A DNA stretch of 64,000 nt from Cryobacterium sp. MP_M3. GTDB taxonomy: Bacteria; Actinomycetota; Actinomycetes; Actinomycetales; Microbacteriaceae. The notes beneath the pieces were generated by a model. It ran no database searches, had not been told where the DNA came from, and saw only the letters and a program-made list of their open reading frames with translations. The stretch covers positions 124,001-188,000 of the forward strand of contig NZ_JADOVI010000007.1 in NCBI RefSeq assembly GCF_015752155.1, in the 5' to 3' direction. Position 1 is the stretch's first letter. The number at the start of each line of letters is the position of its first letter. A program made the translations under genes and the position numbers. Positions 15,860 to 23,733 of the stretch are shown piece after piece.

Positions 15860-16819
15860 ATGAAGTTCCGCAGCGACCCCAGCCAGATCAGAGGCTCCAT
15901 CGCGCCCCTCATGACGCCGTTCACGGCCGACGGCGCGCTCGACCATGCCGGCCTGGCCAACCTCGTCAACTGGCAGCTGGCCTCCGGCACCCACGGCATC
16001 TCGCTCGGCGGGTCGACCGGGGAACCGAGCTCGCAGAGCATTGCCGAACGCGCCGCCGCGATCCGCACCGTGGCCGAGACCATCGGTGACCGGGTCCCGT
16101 TCATGCCCGGCACCGGCTCGGCGAAACTCGACGAGACCCTCGAGCTGACCGCCGCCGCGCGGGACGCCGGCGTGGACGCCGCTCTGATCATCACCCCGTA
16201 CTACGCCCGGCCCACCCAGGAGGCCCTCTACGTCTGGTACAAGACCGTGGCCGAAGAGTTCCCCGACCTGCCGATCGTGGCCTACAACGTGCCCAGCCGC
16301 ACCGCCGTGGACATCGCCCCGGAGACCATCGCCCGGCTCTACCGCGACTTCGACAACTTCGTCGGGGTCAAGGAGACCACCAAGGACTTCGAGCACTTCT
16401 CCCGGGTGCTGCACCTCTGCGGAAAGGAACTCCTGGTCTGGAGCGGAATCGAACTGCTCTGCCTGCCGCTGCTCGCGCTCGGCGGAGTCGGCCTGATCAG
16501 CGCCACCTCCAACATCGCCCCCGTCGCCCACGTCGAGCTGTACGACGCGTGGATGGCCGGCGACCTCGCCCGGGCACGGGAGATCCACTACGGCCTGCAC
16601 CCCCTCGTCGACCTGCTCTTCGTCGAAACCAACCCGGCACCGGGCAAGTGGGTGCTCGAACAGCGCGGCCTGATCGCCTCCGGGTTCGTGCGCCCGCCGC
16701 TGATCACCCCCACCGATGCCGGCCTCGTCACCATGAAGAAGTTCCTGGCCGCCGGCGAAGCCTACCTCTCCCCCGTCGACGGTTTCACGATCGACGGCAA
16801 CACCCCGGCAGGAGCCTGA
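15860..16819 (+). CDS. DapA-family class I aldolase/lyase of the aromatic cluster
   Basis: N-acetylneuraminate lyase/dihydrodipicolinate synthase superfamily protein (319 aa). The carboxylate-binding loop is GGSTGEPSS, the catalytic tyrosine is in VAYNVPSRTAV and the Schiff-base lysine is in GVKETTKDFEHF. The ATG has GAAAGGAAG upstream. True DapA is improbable because the gene sits between hpaG-like and hpaE genes and not with lysine biosynthesis. In this place it could perform the retro-aldol step usually done by class II HpaI, giving pyruvate and succinic semialdehyde. That role is inferred. Confidence 0.82.
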   Translation: MKFRSDPSQIRGSIAPLMTPFTADGALDHAGLANLVNWQLASGTHGISLGGSTGEPSSQSIAERAAAIRTVAETIGDRVPFMPGTGSAKLDETLELTAAARDAGVDAALIITPYYARPTQEALYVWYKTVAEEFPDLPIVAYNVPSRTAVDIAPETIARLYRDFDNFVGVKETTKDFEHFSRVLHLCGKELLVWSGIELLCLPLLALGGVGLISATSNIAPVAHVELYDAWMAGDLARAREIHYGLHPLVDLLFVETNPAPGKWVLEQRGLIASGFVRPPLITPTDAGLVTMKKFLAAGEAYLSPVDGFTIDGNTPAGA

Positions 16820-16821
16820 CC

Positions 16822-18357
16822 ATGACAACGACCGACACCACCGCGACCACCGGCTCCAGCACGGCCGGCCACTTCGTCCCCGAGAACCTGCCGACCCGCA
16901 TCCAGCACTACATCGGCGGCCACTTCGTCGACAGCGTCTCCGGCAAGACCTTCGACGTGCTCGACCCGGTCTCCAACCAGACCTACGCCACCGCCGCCGC
17001 CGGCCAGCAGGAGGACATCGACCTGGCCGTGGCCGCCGCCACGGAGGCCTTCGAGAACGGGCCGTGGCCGGGCATGAAGCCGCGCGAGCGCTCCCGCATC
17101 CTGAACCGGATCGCCGACGCGATCGAAGCGCAGGATGCCCGCCTCGCCGAACTGGAAACCTTCGACACCGGTCTGCCGATCACCCAGGCCCTCGGCCAGG
17201 CAAACCGGGCGGCCGAGAACTTCCGCTTCTTCGCCGACCTGATCGTGGCGCAGGCCGACGACACCTACAAGGTGCCCGGCAGCCAGATCAACTACGTCAA
17301 CCGCAAGCCGGTCGGCGTCGCCGGGCTGATCACCCCGTGGAACACCCCGTTCATGCTGGAGAGCTGGAAGCTCGCCCCGGCGCTGGCCTCCGGCTGCACC
17401 GTCGTGCTCAAGCCGGCCGAGTTCACGCCGCTCTCGGCCAGCCTGTGGGCCGGGATCTTCTCCGCCGCCGGGCTGCCCGACGGGGTCTTCAACCTGGTCA
17501 ACGGCATCGGCGAGGAGGCCGGCGACGCGCTGGTCAAGCATCCGGGCGTCCCCCTCATCTCGTTCACCGGCGAGACCACGACCGGCCAGACCATCTACCG
17601 CAACTGCGCCGCCAACCTCAAGGGCATGTCGATGGAACTCGGCGGCAAGTCCCCCGCCATCGTCTTCGCCGACGCCGACCTCGACGCCGCGATCGACTCG
17701 ACCCTGTTCGGCGTCTTCTCGCTCAACGGCGAACGCTGCACCGCCGGCAGCCGGATCCTGGTCGAACGCACCGTCTACGACGACTTCTGCGCCCGCTACG
17801 CCGCCCGCGCCCGGAACATCGTCGTCGGCGACCCGCACGACCCGAAGACCGAGGTCGGCGCGCTCGTTCACCCCGAGCACTACGCCAAGGTGATGAGCTA
17901 CGTCGAGATCGGCAAGACCGAGGGCCGCCTGCTCGCCGGCGGCGGCCGCCCGGCGCACCTGGCCGAGGGCAATTACGTGTCGCCGACCGTGTTCGCGGAT
18001 GTCCCGCCCACGGCCCGCATCTTCCAGGAGGAGATCTTCGGCCCGGTGGTGTCGATCACCCCGTTCGACACCGATGAGGAGGCCCTGGCGCTGGCCAACG
18101 GGGTGAAATACGGCCTCGCCGCGTACCTCTGGACCGGCAACCTCACCCGGGCGCACACCTTCGCCCAGGCGATCGAGGCCGGCATGGTCTGGCTCAACTC
18201 GCACAATGTGCGCGACCTCCGCACCCCGTTCGGCGGGGTCAAGGCCTCGGGACTGGGCCACGAGGGCGGCTACCGTTCGATCGATTTCTACACCGACCAG
18301 CAGGCCGTGCACATCACCCTCGGTGCCGTGCACACCGCCCGCTTCGGCGCCGCCTGA
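16822..18357 (+). CDS. hpaE: 5-carboxymethyl-2-hydroxymuconate-semialdehyde dehydrogenase
   Basis: Aldehyde dehydrogenase (511 aa) that should oxidise the ring-cleavage product of homoprotocatechuate to 5-carboxymethyl-2-hydroxymuconate using NAD. MELGGKSP supplies the catalytic Glu and NGERCTAGSR the nucleophilic Cys, and PWNTPFMLESWK is typical of the HpaE group. The ATG has GGAG 8 bases upstream and begins two bases after the aldolase stop codon. A Thr/Ala-rich N-terminal ~20 residues precede the conserved domain. Neighbouring hpaD makes the assignment stronger than sequence alone. Confidence 0.88.
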   Translation: MTTTDTTATTGSSTAGHFVPENLPTRIQHYIGGHFVDSVSGKTFDVLDPVSNQTYATAAAGQQEDIDLAVAAATEAFENGPWPGMKPRERSRILNRIADAIEAQDARLAELETFDTGLPITQALGQANRAAENFRFFADLIVAQADDTYKVPGSQINYVNRKPVGVAGLITPWNTPFMLESWKLAPALASGCTVVLKPAEFTPLSASLWAGIFSAAGLPDGVFNLVNGIGEEAGDALVKHPGVPLISFTGETTTGQTIYRNCAANLKGMSMELGGKSPAIVFADADLDAAIDSTLFGVFSLNGERCTAGSRILVERTVYDDFCARYAARARNIVVGDPHDPKTEVGALVHPEHYAKVMSYVEIGKTEGRLLAGGGRPAHLAEGNYVSPTVFADVPPTARIFQEEIFGPVVSITPFDTDEEALALANGVKYGLAAYLWTGNLTRAHTFAQAIEAGMVWLNSHNVRDLRTPFGGVKASGLGHEGGYRSIDFYTDQQAVHITLGAVHTARFGAA

Positions 18358-18360
18358 CCT

Positions 18361-18424
18361 GGATCTCGACAGGCTCGATCACCGGCGGCTGAGCACGTCA
18401 CCGGTGGTCGAGCCCGTCGAGACC
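18361..18424. repeat. TCGACAGGCTCGA-type intergenic inverted repeat
   Basis: Left arm GGATCTCGACAGGCTCGATC and, in reverse complement, right arm GGTCTCGACGGGCTCGACCA. Both continue into an ACCGG block, with a 15-base centre. This repeat class is widespread between genes in Microbacteriaceae. Here it sits inside an operon, between hpaE and hpaD. Confidence 0.85.
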
Positions 18425-18455
18425 ACAACCACTGACACTCAATGAGGAGGACCCC

Positions 18456-19547
18456 ATGACCACCACCCCCATGACCACCACCCCCATCCCCACCCCCGCG
18501 GCCACCCCGCCCGACATCCTGCGCTGCGCCTACATGGACCTCGTCGTCACCGACCTGGCCGCCTCCCGCGAGTTCTACGTGGACATCCTCGGCCTCGTCG
18601 TGACGGAGGAGAACGACACCGAGATCTACCTGCGCAGCTTCGAGGAATTCATCCACCACAACCTGGTGCTGCGCCAGGGACCGGTCGCAGCGGTCTCCGC
18701 GTTCGCGTTCCGGGTGCGCTCCCCCCTCGACGTGGACCTCGCCGAGGCGTACTACCGCGAGCTCGGCTGCCGCACCGAGCGCCGCGCGAACGGCTTCGTC
18801 ACGGGGATCGGCGACTCCGTGCGCGTCGAAGACCCGCTCGGCTTCCCCTACGAGTTCTTCTTCGACACCGAGCACGTGGAACGCCTCGCCTGGCGCTACG
18901 ACCTGCAGGGTCCGGGCGCGCTCGTGCGCCTGGACCACTTCAACCAGGTCACCCCCGACGTCGGCCTCGGCCGCGGCTACCTGGAGGACCTCGGCTTCCG
19001 GGTCACCGAGGACATCCAGGACGCGGACGGCGTCACCTACGCGGCCTGGCTGCGCCGCAAGGACACCGTGCACGACACCGCCCTGACCGGCGGCAACGGC
19101 CCGCGGATGCACCACATCGCCTTCTCCACGCACGAGAAGCACAACATCATCTACATCTGCGACAAGCTCGGCGCGCTGCGCAAGTCCGACCTGATCGAGC
19201 GCGGCCCGGGCCGGCACGGCGTGTCCAACGCGTTCTACCTCTACCTGCGCGACCCCGACGGCCACCGGGTCGAGATCTACACCCAGGACTACTACACCGG
19301 CGACCCCGACAACCCGGTCGTCACCTGGGACGTGCACGACAACCAGCGCCGCGACTGGTGGGGCAACCCGGTGGTGCCGAGCTGGTACACGGATGCCTCC
19401 CTCGTGCTCGACCTCGACGGCACCCCCCAGCCCGTGATCGAACGCACCCAGTCGAGCGAGATGGCCGTGACCGTCGGCGCCGACGGCTTCTCCTACACCC
19501 GCAAGGGCGAGGAGATGCCCGAATACAAGCTCGGCCACCAGCTCTAA
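18456..19547 (+). CDS. hpaD: homoprotocatechuate (3,4-dihydroxyphenylacetate) 2,3-dioxygenase
   Basis: Type I extradiol dioxygenase (363 aa) opening the ring of 3,4-dihydroxyphenylacetate next to the hydroxyls. Two vicinal-oxygen-chelate modules are seen. The metal ligands H161 (RLDHFNQVTPD), H220 (MHHIAFS) and E273 (HRVEIYTQ) fall exactly six positions after H155, H214 and E267 of the Brevibacterium fuscum enzyme. Fe(II) or Mn(II) cannot be told apart. A perfect GAGGAGG lies six bases before the ATG. The first five codons (MTTTP) are duplicated, giving a second possible start at 18471. It is the last gene of the operon, followed by a terminator. Confidence 0.95.
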   Translation: MTTTPMTTTPIPTPAATPPDILRCAYMDLVVTDLAASREFYVDILGLVVTEENDTEIYLRSFEEFIHHNLVLRQGPVAAVSAFAFRVRSPLDVDLAEAYYRELGCRTERRANGFVTGIGDSVRVEDPLGFPYEFFFDTEHVERLAWRYDLQGPGALVRLDHFNQVTPDVGLGRGYLEDLGFRVTEDIQDADGVTYAAWLRRKDTVHDTALTGGNGPRMHHIAFSTHEKHNIIYICDKLGALRKSDLIERGPGRHGVSNAFYLYLRDPDGHRVEIYTQDYYTGDPDNPVVTWDVHDNQRRDWWGNPVVPSWYTDASLVLDLDGTPQPVIERTQSSEMAVTVGADGFSYTRKGEEMPEYKLGHQL

Positions 19548-19573
19548 CCGCCCGGGCGGCCCCGCTTTCCGTT

Positions 19574-19609
19574 CCCGTTCCGGTCGAGGGCACTCCCGAC
19601 CGGAACGGG
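19574..19609. terminator. terminator after hpaD
   Basis: Perfect 13-base arms CCCGTTCCGGTCG / CGACCGGAACGGG with a 10-base loop. It lies between convergent hpaD and the anti-sigma gene and can serve both. Confidence 0.8.
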
Positions 19610-19617
19610 GGCTCAGG

Positions 19618-20493
19618 TCAGGTGGCGTGCAGTTCGCCGCGCACGATGGAGTCGCCGGAGTGGGCCGGGTCGCCGTTGTCCGGTTCGGCGGACACGTCGA
19701 CGAGCGGGTACTGGGCCAGGTCGAGCCCGTCGGGGATCGAGAACCGGCCGGTGGCGCCGTCGAGCAGCCCGATGCTGACCAGGCCGGAGGCATCCGCCTT
19801 GATCAGCCACACCTCGCGCAGGGGCGCGCTGCCCGTCGCCCCGGTGAGGTCGACCACCACCTCCCGGTGGCCGTCGGCGGCCTTCTCCACGTAGGCGGTG
19901 CCGCCGGCCTTCCAGCCGGGGAACGGGTCCAGTTTCGCTTCGGCGATCTTCGCTTCGACGACGGGGGGCGCGGTGTCCCGCCGCAGCGACTCCCACCAGA
20001 TCCCGCCGCCGAGGCCGCCGACCAGGCCGACGATCCCGGCCGCGACGGTCAGCGGCAGCCAGAACCGGGCGCGGCGCGACCGACCGCGGCCGTCGATCCG
20101 GGCGACCGGCGCGAGTCCGACCGGAGGCGCCGGCTCCACGGGAGCCGGACCGGCAGCACCGCCTGGCGCGAGCACCGCGGCATCCGTCACCGGCGCCGTG
20201 CTTGCCGGCCCCGTGCTTGCCGGCCCCGCACTCGCCGGAAAGTCGGAACGCCGCGGAGTGCCCGCGACCGCGTCGGACAGCCCGAGGGCGGAGTGGATGC
20301 GGCCCCAGACGGCGTCGCCCGGCTCGATGAGTTCCACGTCGCGCGCCGCGCGGCCGACCGCGATGGTGTGCTGCAGGGAGATCAGTTCGAGCGAGCACTC
20401 CGGGCATTCGGCCAGGTGGAGGTGCTCCAGTTCGGTGAGGTCGAGCTCCGCCATCGCTATGAGCGCGAGATCGTCCCGGTCAATGTGTGTCAT
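19618..20493 (-). CDS. rskA: RskA-family anti-sigma factor
   Basis: Single-pass membrane anti-sigma factor (291 aa). The N-terminal zinc-binding anti-sigma domain has H26-x3-C30-x2-C33 (HLAECPEC). A Pro/Ala-rich cytoplasmic linker follows, then a membrane helix at ~120-140 (LPLTVAAGIVGLVGG). The extracytoplasmic RskA domain ends LPVDVSAEPDNGDPAHSG-like (here LVDVSAEPDNGDPAHSGDSI). It overlaps the sigma-factor gene by 14 bases, as sigK-rskA pairs do. It should sequester the sigma factor until regulated intramembrane proteolysis releases it. Confidence 0.92.
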   Translation of the reverse strand: MTHIDRDDLALIAMAELDLTELEHLHLAECPECSLELISLQHTIAVGRAARDVELIEPGDAVWGRIHSALGLSDAVAGTPRRSDFPASAGPASTGPASTAPVTDAAVLAPGGAAGPAPVEPAPPVGLAPVARIDGRGRSRRARFWLPLTVAAGIVGLVGGLGGGIWWESLRRDTAPPVVEAKIAEAKLDPFPGWKAGGTAYVEKAADGHREVVVDLTGATGSAPLREVWLIKADASGLVSIGLLDGATGRFSIPDGLDLAQYPLVDVSAEPDNGDPAHSGDSIVRGELHAT

Positions 20494-21136
20494 CGTTCGC
20501 CTCCAATCTGGTGCGCAACCTGGTCAGGCTTCGTCTGATGTGACTCTTCACGGTGCCGAGGGGCAATCCGAGGCTATCGGCGATCTGCGCGTGCGTCAGG
20601 TCATCGTAGAAGGCCAGCTGCATCACACGCTGCGGCACCGGTTCGAGGCGTTGCAACTCCTCGCTGATCAGCAGCCGGTCGGCGACGTCGGCCGATTCGT
20701 CGGGGTGGCTGAACTGGAGTTCCCCCATCACGGCCGCCTCGATCCGGCGGCGGCGGGAACGGGCTTCATGCGCGTCGGCCACCGCGTGCCGGGTGATGCC
20801 GACGAGCCAGGCCGGAAGCCGGGCGCGGGAAGGGTCGAAGCCGGTCCGGCCGTTCCAGGCCGAGATGAAGACCTTCTGGGTCACGTCCTCCGCCTCGCCA
20901 TGGTCGCCGAGCGAGCGCATAGCGATGGTGTGCACGAGCGCCGCCCAGCGGGCGTACGCCTCGGCGAGCGCACGTTCGTCCCCAGCGCGGAAGGCGGTGG
21001 CCAGCCGTGCGTGGTCGTCCGCATCGGTGATTGCGCTCACCACACTGGGGTGCCTCCCGGTCGAATGCCGCGGCGACTGGTCGTACACCTCAGGCCTCCC
21101 CGCGAAGGACGCCTCGACCACCGTCGACCTCAGCAT
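20480..21136 (-). CDS. sigK: ECF RNA polymerase sigma factor, SigK-like
   Basis: Extracytoplasmic-function sigma factor (218 aa). Region 2 is at ~45-115 (ALAEAYARWAALVHTIAMRS, DVTQKVFISAW). Region 4 is near the C-terminus, with the recognition helix in LPLGTVKSHIRRSLTRLR. ATG 21136 is preferred, with GAGAAGG seven bases upstream. A GTG two codons earlier would crowd it. The partner anti-sigma overlaps its 3' end. The upstream sortase and DUF4397 genes and the two matching candidate promoters (22767, 23734) suggest that this factor drives a small cell-surface regulon. Confidence 0.9.
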   Translation of the reverse strand: MLRSTVVEASFAGRPEVYDQSPRHSTGRHPSVVSAITDADDHARLATAFRAGDERALAEAYARWAALVHTIAMRSLGDHGEAEDVTQKVFISAWNGRTGFDPSRARLPAWLVGITRHAVADAHEARSRRRRIEAAVMGELQFSHPDESADVADRLLISEELQRLEPVPQRVMQLAFYDDLTHAQIADSLGLPLGTVKSHIRRSLTRLRTRLEANDDTH

Positions 21137-21169
21137 AGCCACACCTTCTCACTGTGGGATGGATCGTCA

Positions 21170-21835
21170 TCATGGGAGCGGATCCGCCGAGACGATCACG
21201 TTGGAAAGGTAGCGCTTCGCCTCGTAGTCGAATTCGCCGCCGCAGGTCACGAGTGTCAGCCGGGAGGCACCCGACCGGTCGAAGACACTGGCCCACGGGA
21301 CATCCGGTTTGAGGATCGATTGCACCCCGGTGACCGAGTAGCCCCGCTCCGACCCGTCGCTGAGCGTCAGCACGACCCTTGTTCCGGCACTCGCCGAGGC
21401 GAGCCGGGCGAACGGGCCGATGTCGTAGACGAGCGAGTCGACATGGGCGGCGATCACGGTCGCCCCGGCCGGGCTGGCCGGAGACGGGCCGAACCGGTAC
21501 CAGGCGGCCACGGCGGGGTTCTTCGGCAGTTCCATGACGTTCTCCGCGGTCTGACCGACCGCCTCGACCGCCATGTCGATGCCCAGGGCCTCCACCCGGA
21601 TCCGCACGGGGGCGAGCGAGGCCGGGACCTGGTTGGCGCTCAGGGCCGCGCTCACCGTCGGCACTGTCACCTCGGGGGCCGGCGCGGGGGCCGGCTGGGG
21701 CGCCGGAATCACGGATGCCGGCGCCGGCGCGGCCGTCGCCGGTGGGGATGCCGCTGGGGCCTGAGTCCCGGAGCATCCGCCGAGCAGAACGAGAGCCACA
21801 GCGAGCATCCCGATTGCGCCCACTGTGGCCCTCAT
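21170..21835 (-). CDS. class F-like sortase with lipoprotein-type signal
   Basis: Transpeptidase (221 aa) expected to attach surface proteins. The sortase core has the catalytic His in VIAAHVDS, Cys in LTLVTCGGEFDY and Arg in EAKRYLSNVIV. The TLxTC motif and small size fit class F/E actinobacterial sortases. The N-terminus has a hydrophobic stretch ending LLGGCSG, so the protein may be lipid-anchored, unlike most sortases, which keep a membrane helix. A Pro/Ala-rich linker (residues ~24-60) follows. It starts 13 bases after the DUF4397 gene upstream and is cotranscribed with it. Confidence 0.88.
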   Translation of the reverse strand: MRATVGAIGMLAVALVLLGGCSGTQAPAASPPATAAPAPASVIPAPQPAPAPAPEVTVPTVSAALSANQVPASLAPVRIRVEALGIDMAVEAVGQTAENVMELPKNPAVAAWYRFGPSPASPAGATVIAAHVDSLVYDIGPFARLASASAGTRVVLTLSDGSERGYSVTGVQSILKPDVPWASVFDRSGASRLTLVTCGGEFDYEAKRYLSNVIVSADPLP

Positions 21836-21848
21836 CTTGCGCCCCCCG

Positions 21849-22685
21849 CTAGCGTCGCGCGGCGGCGCGACGCAGTCCCAGAACCGACGCCGTGCCGAGC
21901 GCGAGCAGCAGGGCGGCGAATCCGCCGAGCCACAGCCCGGTAGTGTCAGCGGGCTTGTTCGTGGCGACCAGGCCGGCCTCCCCGGCGGGGATGCTGCCGG
22001 GGTTCGAGTGCAGTCCGGCGATCGTCTGCACGCCGAGGGCCAGGTTCTTGTCGGTCAGGCTGCCCCACGCGTAGACGATCGTGTTCGTGCCCTCAGCGAC
22101 ATTGACGTCCGCCGGTCCGATCACCGGGGCCGTCGTGCCCGTTGCGGCGACCGCCGCCGAGATGGTGCCGGACGGGAGGTTCAGCACCGATTCCTTCGGG
22201 TTGACCAGGTTGGTGATGGCTGCGGCGCCGTTGGCGAGCACGTCGACCGCGAGTGCGGCCGCCACGTGCCGCACGGTCAGCCGACCCTGGCCGGCCTCCA
22301 GCTTGCCGATGTCGTTGGTGAAGAGCGTCGCGGTGGGCTTGCCGGCGGCGTCGAGGTGGGCGACGGCGGTGTAGTCCTTGCCCGCTTCGAGAGGGAGGTC
22401 GACCGGGCCGATCGCCGGCTTGCTCGCGTCGGCCGCGTCCGAGGCCGTGATCGCCACCGTGTAGGTGCCCGCCGGCAGGTCGAGCGGACCGGCCAGGTCG
22501 CCCGGCTTGAAGTTGTCGAGCGTGAGCTTGTTGTTCACGTACACGTCGACGGTCAGGCCGGGAACGCCGTGGAAGACGGACAGTTTGGCGACGGGGTCGG
22601 CGGCCTGCGCCGGCGCGAGGCCGGCGAGGGCGACGAAGGCGCCGAGCGAGACCGCCGTCAAGCCGATCGTAAGGGACTTGTGCAT
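21849..22685 (-). CDS. secreted DUF4397 protein with C-terminal membrane anchor
   Basis: Surface protein (278 aa). It has a signal peptide with cleavage near APAQAA, then two DUF4397-type beta modules (LSVFHGVPGLTVDVYVNNKL and a related second repeat starting LTVRHVAAALAVDVLANG). The C-terminus is a 20-residue hydrophobic helix plus RRAAARR. The layout is that of a sortase substrate, but the sequence before the helix is NKPADTTG rather than LPxTG or LAxTG. AGGAGG lies five bases before ATG 22685. It precedes the sortase gene and has its own candidate ECF promoter. The function of DUF4397 is unknown. Confidence 0.85.
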   Translation of the reverse strand: MHKSLTIGLTAVSLGAFVALAGLAPAQAADPVAKLSVFHGVPGLTVDVYVNNKLTLDNFKPGDLAGPLDLPAGTYTVAITASDAADASKPAIGPVDLPLEAGKDYTAVAHLDAAGKPTATLFTNDIGKLEAGQGRLTVRHVAAALAVDVLANGAAAITNLVNPKESVLNLPSGTISAAVAATGTTAPVIGPADVNVAEGTNTIVYAWGSLTDKNLALGVQTIAGLHSNPGSIPAGEAGLVATNKPADTTGLWLGGFAALLLALGTASVLGLRRAAARR

Positions 22686-22713
22686 CATTTCCTCCTGGTG
22701 CTGTCTGTGGTTG

Positions 22714-22727
22714 GTCACCGCGGTGAC
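22714..22727. promoter_or_regulatory. perfect palindrome in the 5' leader of the DUF4397-sortase operon
   Basis: GTCACCGCGGTGAC is a 14-base perfect palindrome located between the candidate ECF promoter and the ribosome binding site. It may be an operator or an RNA hairpin in the leader. Confidence 0.4.
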
Positions 22728-22766
22728 TGTTCCCCGCGGTGTGTGCCGGGGCACTCTTGCCAACTA

Positions 22767-22794
22767 CTTCCGCCGCAGGCCCCTGATCGGATGC
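22767..22794 (-). promoter_or_regulatory. candidate ECF (SigK-type) promoter of the DUF4397-sortase operon
   Basis: On the minus strand GCATCC (22794-22789), 16 bases, then CGGAAG (22772-22767). The -35 resembles the CCATCC element known for mycobacterial SigK. The same GCATCC-N16-YGGAA pattern precedes the second DUF4397 gene. Confidence 0.6.
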
Positions 22795-22826
22795 ACTCGA
22801 ACGTGATTTCTTTCGCGCGGACGCAC

Positions 22827-22864
22827 GGACACGGCGGCGCGGACACGGCGGCGCGGACACGGCG
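22827..22864. repeat. 14-base tandem repeat, 2.7 copies
   Basis: GGACACGGCGGCGC occurs twice, followed by GGACACGGCG. It lies between the terminator of one DUF4397 gene and the promoter of the next and does not code for anything recognisable. Confidence 0.85.
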
Positions 22865-22902
22865 AGGGCCGCACGTCAGCTGTCGCTGCGCGTGCGGCCC
22901 TC
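22864..22902 (-). terminator. terminator after the second DUF4397 gene
   Basis: Perfect arms GAGGGCCGCACG / CGTGCGGCCCTC with a 15-base loop, 57 bases past the stop codon at 22959. It separates the two DUF4397 transcription units. Confidence 0.75.
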
Positions 22903-22958
22903 GAGGTGCGGACGAAGCCCCGTCGATCAATTCGACCGGGAGTCGTCAGTGGCGATCC

Positions 22959-23681
22959 TTACTTGTGGTGGTGTCCGCCCCCGGTGAGGTCGACCGTCTG
23001 CACGGCGAACGCGAGGTTGCCGGCAGCCAGGCTGCCCCAGGCGTAGACGATCGTGTTCGTGCGCTTGGCGATCTCGACGTCGGTCGGCCCGATCAGCGGG
23101 TCGGTCGTTCCGGTCGCGGCCACCACGGCGGAGATTGTGCCGACCGGCAGGGTCAGCTCTTCCTCGTCGGGGTTGGTCAGGTCGGTCACCGCGGCGACAT
23201 CGTCCGCGAGCACGTCCACGGAGGGTGCGGCGGCGATGTGCCGCACGGTGAGGCGCCCGTTGCCCTTGCCGACCTTGTCCGGGTTGTTGGTGAACAGGGT
23301 GGCGCTGGGGTCACCCGCTTCGGTGAGGTGCGCTGCGACCGTGTAGTTGTCGCCTGCCTCCAGCGCCAGGTCGACCGGACCGATCGCCGGGTTGCTGGCG
23401 TCCTTCGCATCGGCGGCCGTGATGGCAACCGAGTAGGTCCCGGCGTCGAGGGTGAGGGTGTCGGAGAACGAGCCCGGCTTGAAGTTGTCCAGGGTGAGCT
23501 TGCCGTCGACGTAGACATCAACGGTCAGGCCCGGAACCCCGTGGAAGACGGTGAGTTCCGCGGTGCCTCCGTCGGAGTGATGCCCGTCGCCACCGTGGTA
23601 TTCGCCGGCGCTGGCCGGCAGGATTCCTGCGAGAGCGACGAGTAGGCCGGCTGCGGTCCCAATTGCGATGGTCCTGTGCAT
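22959..23681 (-). CDS. secreted DUF4397 protein, His-rich ends, no anchor
   Basis: Paralogue (240 aa) of the neighbouring DUF4397 protein, close to identical over HGVPGLTVDVYV and LDNFKPG. It has a signal peptide (cleavage near PASAG) and two DUF4397 modules. It lacks a C-terminal helix and ends GGGHHHK instead. The mature N-terminus is also His-rich (EYHGGDGHHSDGG), which may bind metal. It should be secreted or only loosely bound. AGGAGGTAACT directly precedes the ATG. It is transcribed alone from a promoter with GCATCC-N16-TGGAAT. Confidence 0.85.
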   Translation of the reverse strand: MHRTIAIGTAAGLLVALAGILPASAGEYHGGDGHHSDGGTAELTVFHGVPGLTVDVYVDGKLTLDNFKPGSFSDTLTLDAGTYSVAITAADAKDASNPAIGPVDLALEAGDNYTVAAHLTEAGDPSATLFTNNPDKVGKGNGRLTVRHIAAAPSVDVLADDVAAVTDLTNPDEEELTLPVGTISAVVAATGTTDPLIGPTDVEIAKRTNTIVYAWGSLAAGNLAFAVQTVDLTGGGHHHK

Positions 23682-23733
23682 AGTTACCTCCTGCATTTCG
23701 TTGGACGGGAGGCCGCGTTGCCTCCCGCTACCA

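Noticed and set aside
15860-16819. Annotation as lysine-biosynthetic DapA
   Set aside because: Family residues fit, but the operon context is aromatic catabolism with no lysine genes, so a lower-pathway aldolase role is more likely.
22827-22864. Short tandem repeat resembling a CRISPR start
   Set aside because: The 14-base units are directly adjacent without spacers and no cas gene is present in the window.
23705-23728. GGGAGGC...GCCTCCC hairpin as terminator of the alpha/beta hydrolase
   Set aside because: A better terminator with a U-tract lies directly after that gene at 23782-23803. This hairpin is in the leader of the DUF4397 gene.
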